From Crassaminicella profunda (lineage in GTDB: Bacteria; Bacillota; Clostridia; Peptostreptococcales; Thermotaleaceae), in NCBI RefSeq assembly GCF_019884785.1, contig NZ_CP082326.1:3651355-3715354 (forward strand): 64,000 nucleotides of DNA, written 5' to 3'. The notes below the pieces were generated by a model, which saw nothing but the letters and a program-made list of their open reading frames with translations, made no database searches and was not told the DNA's origin. Of the stretch, positions 22,628 through 31,225 are shown one piece after another (positions within the stretch are counted from its first letter, which is position 1; the number at the start of each line of letters is the position of its first letter). A program made the translations under genes and the position numbers.

Positions 22628-24175
22628 TTATAGAGGAATATTTCCGTGTTTTTTGCTAGGTCTTGTTTCTCTCTTTGACATAAGCATGTTAAATGCATCT
22701 ACAAGTCTTGGTCTTGTTGCATTTGGTTCGATTACATCATCAACATATCCTCTTTCTGCTGCTTTATAAGGAGTTGCGAATTCAGCTGTATATTCTGCAA
22801 TTTTCTTCGCTCTTTCTTCAGCTGGATTTTCTGCGTTTTTAATGTCATTTCTAAAGATAATATTTGCAGCACCTTGTGGTCCCATAACAGCGATCTCTGA
22901 ACTTGGCCATGCAAGTACCACATCTGCTCCTAATTCCTTATTACACATAGCAATATATGAACCACCATATGCTTTTCTTGTAATCAATGTTACCTTAGGA
23001 ACAGTTGCTTCACTATATGCATAAAGCATTTTTGCTCCGTGTCTGATGATTCCACCATATTCTTGGTTTGTACCTGGTAAGAATCCTGGTACGTCTACAA
23101 TATTTAGTAGTGGAATATTGAATGCATCACAGAATCTGATAAATCTAGCTGATTTATCAGAAGCATTAATATCTAAACATCCAGCTAAGAATTTTGGTTG
23201 ATTTGCAATGATTCCTACTGTATTTCCGTTAATTCTTCCAAAACAAGTAAGGATATTTTTAGCAAAATGTGGTTGTGTTTCGTAATAGTCACCATCATCT
23301 ACAATTTTAGAAATAATATCAAACATATCATATGGTTTGTTTGGATTATCTGGAAGTAAATCGTCAAGTTCTGGAACAAGTCTGTTAATATCATCTGCTG
23401 TTTCAAACTGTGGCGCTATTTCCATGTTATTAGATGGTAAGAAGCTAAGTAATCTTCTGATTTGCATGATACAATCTTCATCATTTTGAGCTACAAAATG
23501 TGCAACTCCACTTGTTGAGTTGTGTGTCATAGCTCCACCTAAAGCTTCCGCTGAAACTTCTTCACCAGTAACGGTTTTGATAACCTGTGGTCCTGTAATG
23601 AACATTTTACTCGTTTGGTCTACCATGTAGATAAAATCTGTTATTCCTGGAGAATATACAGCTCCACCTGCTGATGGACCCATAATAGCTGATATTTGAG
23701 GAATGACTCCTGATGCAATCGTATTATTAAAGAATATTTTTCCATATCCAGAAAGAGCATCTACAGCTTCTTGGATTCTTGCTCCACCTGAATCGTTCAT
23801 CCCTACAACTGGTGCACCTACTTTTAATGCATTTTGCTGTACTTTTACTATTTTTTCTGCGTGCATTTGCCCTAAAGAGCCACCAATAACTGTAAAATCT
23901 TGGGCATATGCATAAACTAATCTTCCATCAACCATACCATATCCAGTAACAACACCTTCTCCTGGAGCGTCTACCTTCTCCATTCCAAAGTTTGTACATC
24001 TATGCTTAACAAAAGCATCTAATTCAACAAAAGTACCTTCATCAAATAATAAATTCATTCTTTCTCTAGCAGTAAGTTTTCCAGATGCATGTTGCTTATC
24101 AATTCTCTTCACACCACCGCCAAGAGTGATTTTTTCCTTGCGTTTGCGCAAATCTTCTATTTTGTTATTTGCCAT
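22628..24175 (-). CDS. mmdA: Methylmalonyl-CoA decarboxylase alpha subunit (carboxyltransferase)
   Basis: 515 residues, a normal length for acyl-CoA carboxyltransferases. It moves the carboxyl group of methylmalonyl-CoA onto biotin on MmdC, leaving propionyl-CoA. The two crotonase-like halves show 'NDSGGARIQEAVDALSGYG', 'IMGPSAGGAVYSP', 'DVPGFLPGTNQEYGGIIRHG' and 'KAYGGSYIAM'. The same fold serves propionyl-CoA carboxylase beta, but the membrane subunits encoded next door point to the sodium-pump enzyme. It starts 50 bp after mce. Confidence 0.95.
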   Translation of the reverse strand: MANNKIEDLRKRKEKITLGGGVKRIDKQHASGKLTARERMNLLFDEGTFVELDAFVKHRCTNFGMEKVDAPGEGVVTGYGMVDGRLVYAYAQDFTVIGGSLGQMHAEKIVKVQQNALKVGAPVVGMNDSGGARIQEAVDALSGYGKIFFNNTIASGVIPQISAIMGPSAGGAVYSPGITDFIYMVDQTSKMFITGPQVIKTVTGEEVSAEALGGAMTHNSTSGVAHFVAQNDEDCIMQIRRLLSFLPSNNMEIAPQFETADDINRLVPELDDLLPDNPNKPYDMFDIISKIVDDGDYYETQPHFAKNILTCFGRINGNTVGIIANQPKFLAGCLDINASDKSARFIRFCDAFNIPLLNIVDVPGFLPGTNQEYGGIIRHGAKMLYAYSEATVPKVTLITRKAYGGSYIAMCNKELGADVVLAWPSSEIAVMGPQGAANIIFRNDIKNAENPAEERAKKIAEYTAEFATPYKAAERGYVDDVIEPNATRPRLVDAFNMLMSKRETRPSKKHGNIPL

Positions 24176-24225
24176 TTGTCTAACCTCCTATCACTTGTGA
24201 ACCTGTCTTAATAGACAACTAGGAA

Positions 24226-24630
24226 CTATTCTCTTTCACTTAATTCTAACAATACACCATTTGTACTCTTTGGATGACAAAATGCAATTTTTGCACCACC
24301 AGCACCGTATCTTGGTTTTTCATCAATCATTCTAACGCCTTTTTCTTTTAATTCTGCGATTGCTTCTTCAATATTTGGTACTCTTAATGCAACGTGCTGA
24401 AGTCCTGATCCTTTTTTCTCAATAAACTTTGCAATAGGGCCATCTGCATCCGTTGATTCTAATAGTTCTATTTCACTTTCTCCAACAGGTAAAAATGCTA
24501 CTTTTACTTTTTGTTCTTCTACTACCTCGGTTCCCTGTAAATCAAGTCCAAGGATTTCTTGGTAGAATTTTAGACTTTCTTCAAGATTTTTCACAGCAAC
24601 ACCAATATGGTCAACCTTTAATACTTTCAT
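24226..24630 (-). CDS. mce: Methylmalonyl-CoA epimerase
   Basis: 134 residues of the vicinal-oxygen-chelate fold, Shine-Dalgarno aaggagg. It interconverts (R)- and (S)-methylmalonyl-CoA, needed because mutase and decarboxylase use opposite isomers. Metal-binding residues are visible in 'KVDHIGVAV' (His), 'LQHVALRV' (His) and 'GVLLELSE' (Glu). It lies between meaB and mmdA, exactly where the pathway needs it. The 188-bp leader upstream carries short periodic repeats. Confidence 0.95.
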   Translation of the reverse strand: MKVLKVDHIGVAVKNLEESLKFYQEILGLDLQGTEVVEEQKVKVAFLPVGESEIELLESTDADGPIAKFIEKKGSGLQHVALRVPNIEEAIAELKEKGVRMIDEKPRYGAGGAKIAFCHPKSTNGVLLELSERE

Positions 24631-24654
24631 TTGTCAATCCTCCTTATTGATTTT

Positions 24655-24720
24655 CGGGCATCATTGTTTTTGGGCATTTCTTTCTTTGGGCAATTGTATT
24701 TTCTGGGCATTATTCAGGGC
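24655..24720. repeat. Short direct repeats of a gggca core, 16-17 bp period
   Basis: Copies of (t/c)gggca(t/a) start at 24655, 24671, 24687 and 24704, with a degenerate fifth (agggct) at 24716. They lie in the meaB-mce gap, close to the mce ribosome site. Function unknown. Confidence 0.6.
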
Positions 24721-24767
24721 TATTTTACCCTCACCTCATAATACACTATTATTTTCAGACTATCAAT

Positions 24768-24797
24768 ATTTCTTGCAACATTTCTTGCAATATTTCG
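24768..24797. repeat. Short tandem repeat, 12-bp unit
   Basis: Two copies of atttcttgcaa(c/t) at 24768-24779 and 24780-24791 followed by a partial third (atttcg). It lies in the same meaB-mce gap as the gggca repeats. Confidence 0.6.
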
Positions 24798-24818
24798 TAT
24801 TTTTCAATCTTTTGAATC

Positions 24819-25754
24819 TTATGAATTTTTCATATTTTCTAGCACAGTTTCTGCAGCAGAATATGGATCATATTTTCTTAAAGCAACCTCTTCCGCCAAT
24901 TGATTTACCATTTCTTCTTTACTAGATTTATCCAAAATCATCTGCATCAATTTTTGCTGAATCAAATCAATAATTTCAATCTTACTGTTTTCTGTTCTTT
25001 TCTTTTGTAACTTTCCTGTTTCTTTTAAATGACTCATATGTTCTTTAATATGTTCTAGCAATTCATCAATACCTTGATTGTTCACAGCGATTACCTTTTG
25101 TACGGGAGGTCTCCAATCAGATTTATTAAAATCAAGCATCATTTCAATTTCTGTTGCAGTTCTTTTAGCACCATCTCTATCTGCCTTGTTTACTGCAAAT
25201 ACATCTCCAATTTCCATAATCCCTGCTTTTATTGCCTGAATATCGTCTCCAAGACCTGGTACCATTACCATAAGGGTTGTATCTGCATTTTTTGCAATAT
25301 CTACTTCTGATTGACCTACCCCTACTGTTTCAATAAATATATAGTCAACACCATAGATATCTAAAATTTTAACAGCAGCAGCTGTGGCCTTAGAAAGTCC
25401 ACCTAAATGTCCTCTTGTTCCCATACTTCTTATGAAAACACCAGGATCTATGCTTAATTCATTCATTCTTACACGATCCCCTAGGATGGATCCTCCTGTA
25501 AAAGGACTTGTAGGGTCAACGGCAATAACACCAACTTTTTTCCCTTCTCTTCTTAAAGCTTTTACAAGTTTATCTGTTAATGTACTTTTACCAGCTCCGG
25601 GAGGTCCTGTGATCCCAATAACATGAGCATTACCAGTTTTTTTATATAAATTTTTTAATATTTCAATAGCCTCATTGTCATGATTTTCTGCCATTGAAAT
25701 CAATCTTGCAACAGCTCTTTTTTCTCCTTTTAATAGTCTCTCACCTAAATCCAT
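24819..25754 (-). CDS. meaB: Methylmalonyl-CoA mutase-associated GTPase MeaB
   Basis: 311 residues from ATG 25754; the ATG five codons upstream lacks a ribosome site. MeaB is a G3E GTPase that gates delivery of adenosylcobalamin to the mutase and protects it from inactivation. Motifs: Walker A 'GPPGAGKST', Walker B-like 'VIAVDPTSPFTGGSILGDR', 'ETVGVGQSE' and the base-specificity 'NKAD'. It follows the small mutase subunit by 83 bp. Confidence 0.96.
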   Translation of the reverse strand: MDLGERLLKGEKRAVARLISMAENHDNEAIEILKNLYKKTGNAHVIGITGPPGAGKSTLTDKLVKALRREGKKVGVIAVDPTSPFTGGSILGDRVRMNELSIDPGVFIRSMGTRGHLGGLSKATAAAVKILDIYGVDYIFIETVGVGQSEVDIAKNADTTLMVMVPGLGDDIQAIKAGIMEIGDVFAVNKADRDGAKRTATEIEMMLDFNKSDWRPPVQKVIAVNNQGIDELLEHIKEHMSHLKETGKLQKKRTENSKIEIIDLIQQKLMQMILDKSSKEEMVNQLAEEVALRKYDPYSAAETVLENMKNS

Positions 25755-25837
25755 TAGCTCACCACCCATTTTGTAAATATACTATAATTGCAGACTACAG
25801 ACCCAATGGCCCGAATCTGCATTTATAGTTATGTTGA

Positions 25838-26236
25838 TTATTTTCTTTTAATGTTTTCTTTAATGTAATCTATTGTTACAGAAGTTGGTGTTCCAGGTGT
25901 AAATACTTCTTCTATTCCCTTTTCTTTTAAGAACGGAATATCTTCATCAGGAATAACCCCTCCACCAATTACTAAAATATCATCTACATTTTCAACCTTA
26001 AGAAGCTCTACAACTTTTGGAAGCAATGTATTATGTGCTCCAGATAAAATACTCATTGCAATACAGTCTACGTCTTCTTGGATAGCAGCATTTACAATCT
26101 GCTCAGGTGTTTGTCTAAGTCCAGTATAGATAACTTCCATCCCTGCATCTCTTAAAGCTCTTGCAATTACCTTTGCCCCTCTATCATGACCATCAAGTCC
26201 TGGTTTTGAAACTAATACTCTAATCGGTCTATCCAT
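25838..26236 (-). CDS. mcmB: Methylmalonyl-CoA mutase, cobalamin-binding subunit
   Basis: 132 residues from ATG 26236 (strong Shine-Dalgarno aaggagg); the longer TTG reading is rejected. It carries the B12 signature '[10 protein letters not shown]' whose His17 replaces dimethylbenzimidazole as the lower cobalt ligand, followed by 'SILSGAH' and 'VIGGGVIP'. In many bacteria this domain is fused to the catalytic domain; here it is a separate small subunit encoded 53 bp after the large one. Confidence 0.95.
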   Translation of the reverse strand: MDRPIRVLVSKPGLDGHDRGAKVIARALRDAGMEVIYTGLRQTPEQIVNAAIQEDVDCIAMSILSGAHNTLLPKVVELLKVENVDDILVIGGGVIPDEDIPFLKEKGIEEVFTPGTPTSVTIDYIKENIKRK

Positions 26237-26289
26237 GAATTTTTCCTCCTTATTTAATCTTCCCAAATTCTATTTATATTAAAGATTTT

Positions 26290-27966
26290 TTATAATTGTA
26301 CGCTTTGTTGATATTCACCAAAAACCTCTCTCATCACACCACAAATTTCACCTAGTGTACCATAAGCTCTTACAGCATCTAAGATATATGGCATTAAGTT
26401 TTCATCACTCTTACAAGCTGTTCTTAAAGCTTCTAATCTTTCTTCTACTAATGCATTATCTCTTTTTTCTTTTAATGCTTGAATCTTACTCTTTTGTAAT
26501 TCTCCAACAGAAGGGTCTACTCTTAACAATCCTTTTGGAGCTTCCTCTTCGATTTGGAATTTATTCATACCAACAATGATTCTCTTATCATTCTCAATAT
26601 CTTTTTGATAGTTGTATGCTGCATCCATAATTTCTTGTTGGATATATCCATTGTCAATAGCTCTTGGTGCACCACCGATTTCATCGATTCTTTTAATATA
26701 TTTCATTGCTTCTTCTTCAATTGCTTTTGTTTTTGCTTCAATATAATATGAACCTGCTAATGGATCTACTGTATCAGCAGCACCACTCTCATATGCTACA
26801 ATTTGTTGTGTTCTAAGTGCTACTCTTACAGAATCTTCTGTAGGAAGAGCTAATGCTTCGTCTTTAGAATTTGTGTGTAAGGACTGTGTTCCACCAAGTA
26901 CTGCTGCAAGGGTTTGAATAGCAACACGAACAATATTGTTTTCTGGTTGTTGAGCAGTAAGAGTTGAACCACCTGTTTGTGTATGGAATTTAAGTGCCAT
27001 TGATTTAGCTTTTTTAGCACCAAATCTTTCTTTCATAATTCTTGCCCATAATCTTCTTGCCGCTCTATATTTAGCAACTTCTTCTAAAATATCATTGTGT
27101 GCATTAAAGAAGAATGAAAGTCTTGGTGCAAACGTATCTACATCAAGTCCTGCTTTAATTGCAGCATCTACATAAGCAATACCATCTGAAAGAGTAAATC
27201 CAACTTCTTGAGCAGCAGTTGAACCTGCTTCTCTGATATGATATCCAGAAATTGAAATCGTATTCCATAGTGGTACTTCTTTTGAACAATATTCAAATAT
27301 ATTTGTGATCAATCTCATAGAAGCTTCTGTTGGGAAGATATATGTTCCACGAGCAATATACTCTTTTAAGATATCATTTTGGATAGTACCTCTTAGTTTA
27401 TCAGCTGTTACACCTTGTTTTTCTGCTACAGCTATATACATAGCTAAAAGTACAGATGCTGGTGCATTGATTGTCATAGAAGTTGAAACTTTATCTAATG
27501 GAATCCCATCAAATAAAAGTTCCATATCTGCTAATGAGTCAATAGCCACTCCAACTTTACCAACTTCTCCTTCTGCTAATGGATGATCTGAGTCATATCC
27601 TATTTGTGTTGGAAGGTCAAATGCAACAGAAAGACCCATTGATCCTTGTTCAATTAAATACTTATAACGTTTATTAGATTCTTCGGCAGTAGCAAATCCT
27701 GCATACATACGCATTGTCCAAAATCTTCCTCTATACATAGTAGGTTGCACACCTCTAGTATAAGGGTAACTTCCTGGCATACCTAAATCATTTTCATAAT
27801 CAAACCCTTCAATATCAAGAGGGGTATAAAGTCTATTTACAACTGCTCCTGACCCTGTTTCAAATACTTCTTTTCTTTCAGGTCTTTTTTTTGTAGTTTC
27901 TGCTACCTTTGCTTCATATGCATCAAAACTTTCTTTAATTTTTCCTAGTTTCTCTTTTTCAAACAT
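26290..27966 (-). CDS. mcmA: Methylmalonyl-CoA mutase, large catalytic subunit
   Basis: 558 residues from ATG 27966 with Shine-Dalgarno aaaggagg; an open extension of 47 codons upstream has no ribosome site and no family similarity. The TIM barrel interconverts succinyl-CoA and methylmalonyl-CoA. Motifs: '[20 protein letters not shown]', '[14 protein letters not shown]', '[11 protein letters not shown]' and 'FFNAHNDI'. It lacks the B12 domain, which is encoded by the next gene. This two-subunit form is common in Clostridia and archaea. Confidence 0.97.
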   Translation of the reverse strand: MFEKEKLGKIKESFDAYEAKVAETTKKRPERKEVFETGSGAVVNRLYTPLDIEGFDYENDLGMPGSYPYTRGVQPTMYRGRFWTMRMYAGFATAEESNKRYKYLIEQGSMGLSVAFDLPTQIGYDSDHPLAEGEVGKVGVAIDSLADMELLFDGIPLDKVSTSMTINAPASVLLAMYIAVAEKQGVTADKLRGTIQNDILKEYIARGTYIFPTEASMRLITNIFEYCSKEVPLWNTISISGYHIREAGSTAAQEVGFTLSDGIAYVDAAIKAGLDVDTFAPRLSFFFNAHNDILEEVAKYRAARRLWARIMKERFGAKKAKSMALKFHTQTGGSTLTAQQPENNIVRVAIQTLAAVLGGTQSLHTNSKDEALALPTEDSVRVALRTQQIVAYESGAADTVDPLAGSYYIEAKTKAIEEEAMKYIKRIDEIGGAPRAIDNGYIQQEIMDAAYNYQKDIENDKRIIVGMNKFQIEEEAPKGLLRVDPSVGELQKSKIQALKEKRDNALVEERLEALRTACKSDENLMPYILDAVRAYGTLGEICGVMREVFGEYQQSVQL

Positions 27967-28057
27967 TGTTCTCCTCCTTTTAAAGCTTATATATTTATCT
28001 AATATATTTTTAGAATACCATAAATCAGAATTTTTTGTACTAAGTTTCGCGAAGTAT

Positions 28058-28107
28058 ATGTGTATACATTGTGTTATATAACATACATGTGTGTTTGGCA
28101 TACACAT
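28058..28107. other. Nested palindromes before the mutase gene
   Basis: A perfect 12-bp palindrome tgttatataaca (28072-28083) is flanked by the inverted arms atgtgtat (28058-28065) and atacacat (28100-28107). It lies between the CoA-transferase and mutase genes and could be an mRNA processing or regulatory structure. Confidence 0.45.
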
Positions 28108-28112
28108 CTACG

Positions 28113-29612
28113 TTATTTTATTATCATACTTCCTGTTTGTAAAAATCGATCATGCCAAGATAACGCCTCTCCTATTAAATGAGGTTCATGCCTGAATTTT
28201 CCTCGTTCTGCCCTTTCCAAATAATCCATCAATCTATCCTTATAGATAGGATGAGCACAATTATTTATGATTTTTCTTGCTCTTTCTCTTGGTGAAGTCC
28301 CTCTTAAATCAGCGATACCCTGTTCTGTTACAATGACTTCTACATCATGTTCTGTATGATCTACATGGGATACCATAGGAACAATAGAGGAAATATCTCC
28401 ATTTTTCGCTGTTGAAACCGTTGTAAATATGGATAGATATGCATTTCTAGTAAAATCTCCCGATCCTCCTATCCCATTCATCATACGAGATCCCATAATA
28501 TTCGTTGAATTCACATGTCCATACATATCTACTTCTATAGCTGTATTCATAGCAATTACACCAAGTCTTCTAGCCACTTCTGGATGATTACTAATTTCCA
28601 TTGGTCTTAAAATACAATGTTTTGCATAATGTTCCATATTATTAAGAAGTCTCTCTAGCCCTTCTTCTGATGGGGTAAAAGATGTTCCAGAAGCAATCGT
28701 TACTTTTCCAGCATCAATAAGGTCAAACATAGAGTCCTGAATTACTTCTGTATAGCAAGTAAGATTTTCAAATTTCGAATCAACTAACCCTCCTAACACT
28801 GCATTTGCAACAGAGCCTACTCCAGATTGTAGGGGTAATAAGTTTTTGGGAAGTCTTCCCATTTTTACTTCATGCTCAAAGAAATCTATAATATACCCTG
28901 ATATTTTTTTAGAATTCTCATCAATAGCACCTAAGGGTCTAACTTTATCTGGTATATCTGTCACTACAACAGCAACAATTTTTTCTGGATCACAAGGTAT
29001 ATAAGACGTACCAATTCGATCTTTAGGGTGAATAATAGGAATTGGTTTTCTGTGTGGTGGCCTTTCAGGGATATAGATATCATGCACTCCTTCTAATTCC
29101 ATGGGTTGACTTATATTGATTTCAACAATAATCTTATCCGCATTTTTTATGGCATGGGGCATAGCTCCTACAGAAGTAGTAGGAACAATTCCACCTTCTT
29201 CTGTTATTGCTAAAGCTTCCACTAAAGCTACATCAATATTTCCAAAAAATCCATAATCAATATATTGGGGCACATGACTAAGATGCATGTCTTGATACAT
29301 AAGATTTCCATTATTTAAAGCATTTCTTGAATCTTTATTTGTCTGATAGGGAAATCTTCTTTTCATAACACCGCTTCTTGTTAGAGCACCATCTAATTCA
29401 TCCCCTACAGAGGCTCCTGTAATAATAGTTATTCCTAACTTTTCTCCTTCTTCAGCTCTTTTGGCTAATGCTAGTGGTACTGCCTTAGGATATCCAGAAG
29501 GAGTAAAACCACTTGTAGCAACAATCATACCATCCTTAATAAACATAGATGCTTCTTGTGGTGTCATAATTTTGCTTTCTAAATCATTTCTTCTCAATCT
29601 ACCTTCTAACAT
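28113..29612 (-). CDS. scpC: Succinate/propionyl-CoA (acetyl-CoA) CoA-transferase
   Basis: 499 residues of the acetyl-CoA hydrolase/CoA-transferase family I, Shine-Dalgarno aaggaggg. Motifs: 'TSGFTPSGYPKAVP', 'LPLQSGVGSVANAVLGGL', 'CYTEVIQDSMFDLIDAG' (catalytic Glu region) and 'GIGGSGDFTRNAYLS'. In the propionate route it exchanges CoA from propionyl-CoA to succinate, releasing propionate and succinyl-CoA. The related Cat1 enzyme uses acetyl-CoA, so the exact donor is inferred from the neighbours. Confidence 0.92.
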   Translation of the reverse strand: MLEGRLRRNDLESKIMTPQEASMFIKDGMIVATSGFTPSGYPKAVPLALAKRAEEGEKLGITIITGASVGDELDGALTRSGVMKRRFPYQTNKDSRNALNNGNLMYQDMHLSHVPQYIDYGFFGNIDVALVEALAITEEGGIVPTTSVGAMPHAIKNADKIIVEINISQPMELEGVHDIYIPERPPHRKPIPIIHPKDRIGTSYIPCDPEKIVAVVVTDIPDKVRPLGAIDENSKKISGYIIDFFEHEVKMGRLPKNLLPLQSGVGSVANAVLGGLVDSKFENLTCYTEVIQDSMFDLIDAGKVTIASGTSFTPSEEGLERLLNNMEHYAKHCILRPMEISNHPEVARRLGVIAMNTAIEVDMYGHVNSTNIMGSRMMNGIGGSGDFTRNAYLSIFTTVSTAKNGDISSIVPMVSHVDHTEHDVEVIVTEQGIADLRGTSPRERARKIINNCAHPIYKDRLMDYLERAERGKFRHEPHLIGEALSWHDRFLQTGSMIIK

Positions 29613-29644
29613 ATTATTCCCTCCTTCGTATAAAAAAATATAAA

Positions 29645-31018
29645 TTACATTGGCATATTATGGAGAATTATTGTGAATATTACCATTCCCAATAGGGCAA
29701 ATGGATAAGTTGCACCATATCCAGCTGCTGGATCATCACAACCTACTGCATCAATAGCAGCTCCTAAACCTGGTGTCGAAGTCATTCCTCCACATATTGC
29801 TCCAGATAACATAATCCAATTAATCTTAAATATATATCTTCCAATAAAAAATCCTAAAATCATAGCTACAGCACCTACAACTAAACCAACAATTGCTAAA
29901 TACCAGCCAGTTCCTAAAAGAGCATCAAATACTTTAAATCCATATCTTAATCCTACAATTGCCAAGAAAAATGCTAATGCAAGCTGTCTGATCACTCCTA
30001 ATATTTTATTATTCATTCTAAAATTCATAAATCCAATTTTTCCTATATATCCAAGAATTAAAGACCCTATTAAGACACCACCCGTAGAACCTAAGCTAAA
30101 ATATCCAAGGGGTCCTAAAAATATCTTTATTTTTCCTATGGTATATCCTAAAAAACAAGCAACAGAAAAAGCCATTAAATCAAAAGAGGTTTCTTCTATC
30201 TCTGTGGTAGCAGCAGCTTCTCTTCTGGCTTGACTCATTTCATCTCTTAATTCCTTCAATTCTTTATTAGCATCAATTCCAAATATTCTTGGGAAAAAGT
30301 TTACTGCAATGATTACAATAATAACACCAAATGGGTATCCAATAGCATGCCCGACCCCAATACCCGCCTCAGCATTTCTTACAAATTGAGTTTTTTGTTC
30401 TTCCGTTAGGTTCGGTGTATTTTCAGGAGTAAGTGTTCCAGTCTCATCAAGTAATTTTAAAAATCTTACTTTTTCTTTATTTGAAAGGGTTTCATATTTT
30501 TCCACCCAATCTGTTGAATGTCCTTTAGCTGTTTCAATGGCAGCTGCAAGACCGGGAGAACTAGTAAGTGCCCCTGTATATACTCCTGATACTTCATAGG
30601 GATTGGCTTCATTACTAATAACTGTCATCCCATAGGTAGCTGCAGCTCCTAAAAAGGTTATCAAAAAACCTAATAATACAAATTTAGCTCCATATCTTCT
30701 TAGTACAGTTCCCATATCCTTTGCTGCTAATAACCCTACTGCTGCAACAAACAATACTAAAAACAGGATAAAGAAATCTTTCCCAACAACTCCAGAGTTG
30801 ATTAACTTTTGAGCTGATTTATATCCAACTTCTCCTTCATTAAACCCTTTTGCATAACCTAAAACCCACCACCCTATGAGCAGCCCACTAAACAAAGTTC
30901 CAGATATGCCAAAATTAAATTTTCCAAATTTTATTTTTCCAAAAACAAGTCCTGTAAATACTGCTATAAACATCAATATAAAAGGATTGGTAATCCAAGC
31001 TACTAAATCAAATTTCAT
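29645..31018 (-). CDS. AspT/YidE-type putative anion exchanger
   Basis: 457 residues with about ten hydrophobic segments arranged as two similar halves, each ending in the hallmark 'TSSPGLAAAIE' (first half) and 'TSTPGLGAAID' (second half) of the aspartate:alanine exchanger superfamily. A hydrophilic region (about 185-290) separates the halves. Substrate unknown; as first gene of the succinate-propionate operon, export or exchange of succinate, propionate or another carboxylate is the natural guess. It is directly downstream of a sigma-54 promoter. Shine-Dalgarno aaggagg. Confidence 0.82.
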   Translation of the reverse strand: MKFDLVAWITNPFILMFIAVFTGLVFGKIKFGKFNFGISGTLFSGLLIGWWVLGYAKGFNEGEVGYKSAQKLINSGVVGKDFFILFLVLFVAAVGLLAAKDMGTVLRRYGAKFVLLGFLITFLGAAATYGMTVISNEANPYEVSGVYTGALTSSPGLAAAIETAKGHSTDWVEKYETLSNKEKVRFLKLLDETGTLTPENTPNLTEEQKTQFVRNAEAGIGVGHAIGYPFGVIIVIIAVNFFPRIFGIDANKELKELRDEMSQARREAAATTEIEETSFDLMAFSVACFLGYTIGKIKIFLGPLGYFSLGSTGGVLIGSLILGYIGKIGFMNFRMNNKILGVIRQLALAFFLAIVGLRYGFKVFDALLGTGWYLAIVGLVVGAVAMILGFFIGRYIFKINWIMLSGAICGGMTSTPGLGAAIDAVGCDDPAAGYGATYPFALLGMVIFTIILHNMPM

Positions 31019-31099
31019 GCTTTTTTCCTCCTTTTTTATTATTTTTTAAATACCCTCAAATCCAAATGAATACGTTTTCCCTCCTTCACTCATATACAT

Positions 31100-31116
31100 T
31101 GCAAAAGTCATGCCAA
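31100..31116 (-). promoter_or_regulatory. Sigma-54 (-24/-12) promoter of the propionate operon
   Basis: The minus strand reads TTGGCATG-ACTT-TTGCA, matching the consensus YTGGCACGrNNNTTGCW almost completely, with exactly 10 bp between the GG and GC doublets. Predicted transcription start is near 31090, about 70 bp before the transporter ATG. The preceding gene encodes a sigma-54-type activator. Confidence 0.85.
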
Positions 31117-31173
31117 TTTCTAAATTTTATAAATTGATTGAAAATAGTTGATTTTTATTTTTTTTCTTTCACG

Positions 31174-31211
31174 CAAAAAAACAGAAGTGGTAATTTTTTT
31201 ACCACTTCTGT
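31174..31211 (-). terminator. Terminator of the two-component operon
   Basis: Eleven-bp stem acagaagtggt/accacttctgt with a T-run of seven on the minus strand, right after the response-regulator stop. It lies about 85-120 bp upstream of the predicted sigma-54 transcription start. Confidence 0.92.
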
Positions 31212-31225
31212 TTCAAATGTTTCCA

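Noticed and set aside
22732-22923. Minus-strand 63-codon frame inside mmdA
   Set aside because: Out-of-frame reading of the conserved carboxyltransferase gene.
24655-24797. CRISPR-like repeats
   Set aside because: Units are only 5-12 bp with no spacers of constant length, and no cas genes are present.
27967-28107. 47-codon N-terminal extension of the mutase gene
   Set aside because: No ribosome site, composition unlike the family, and a strong ribosome site lies directly before ATG 27966.
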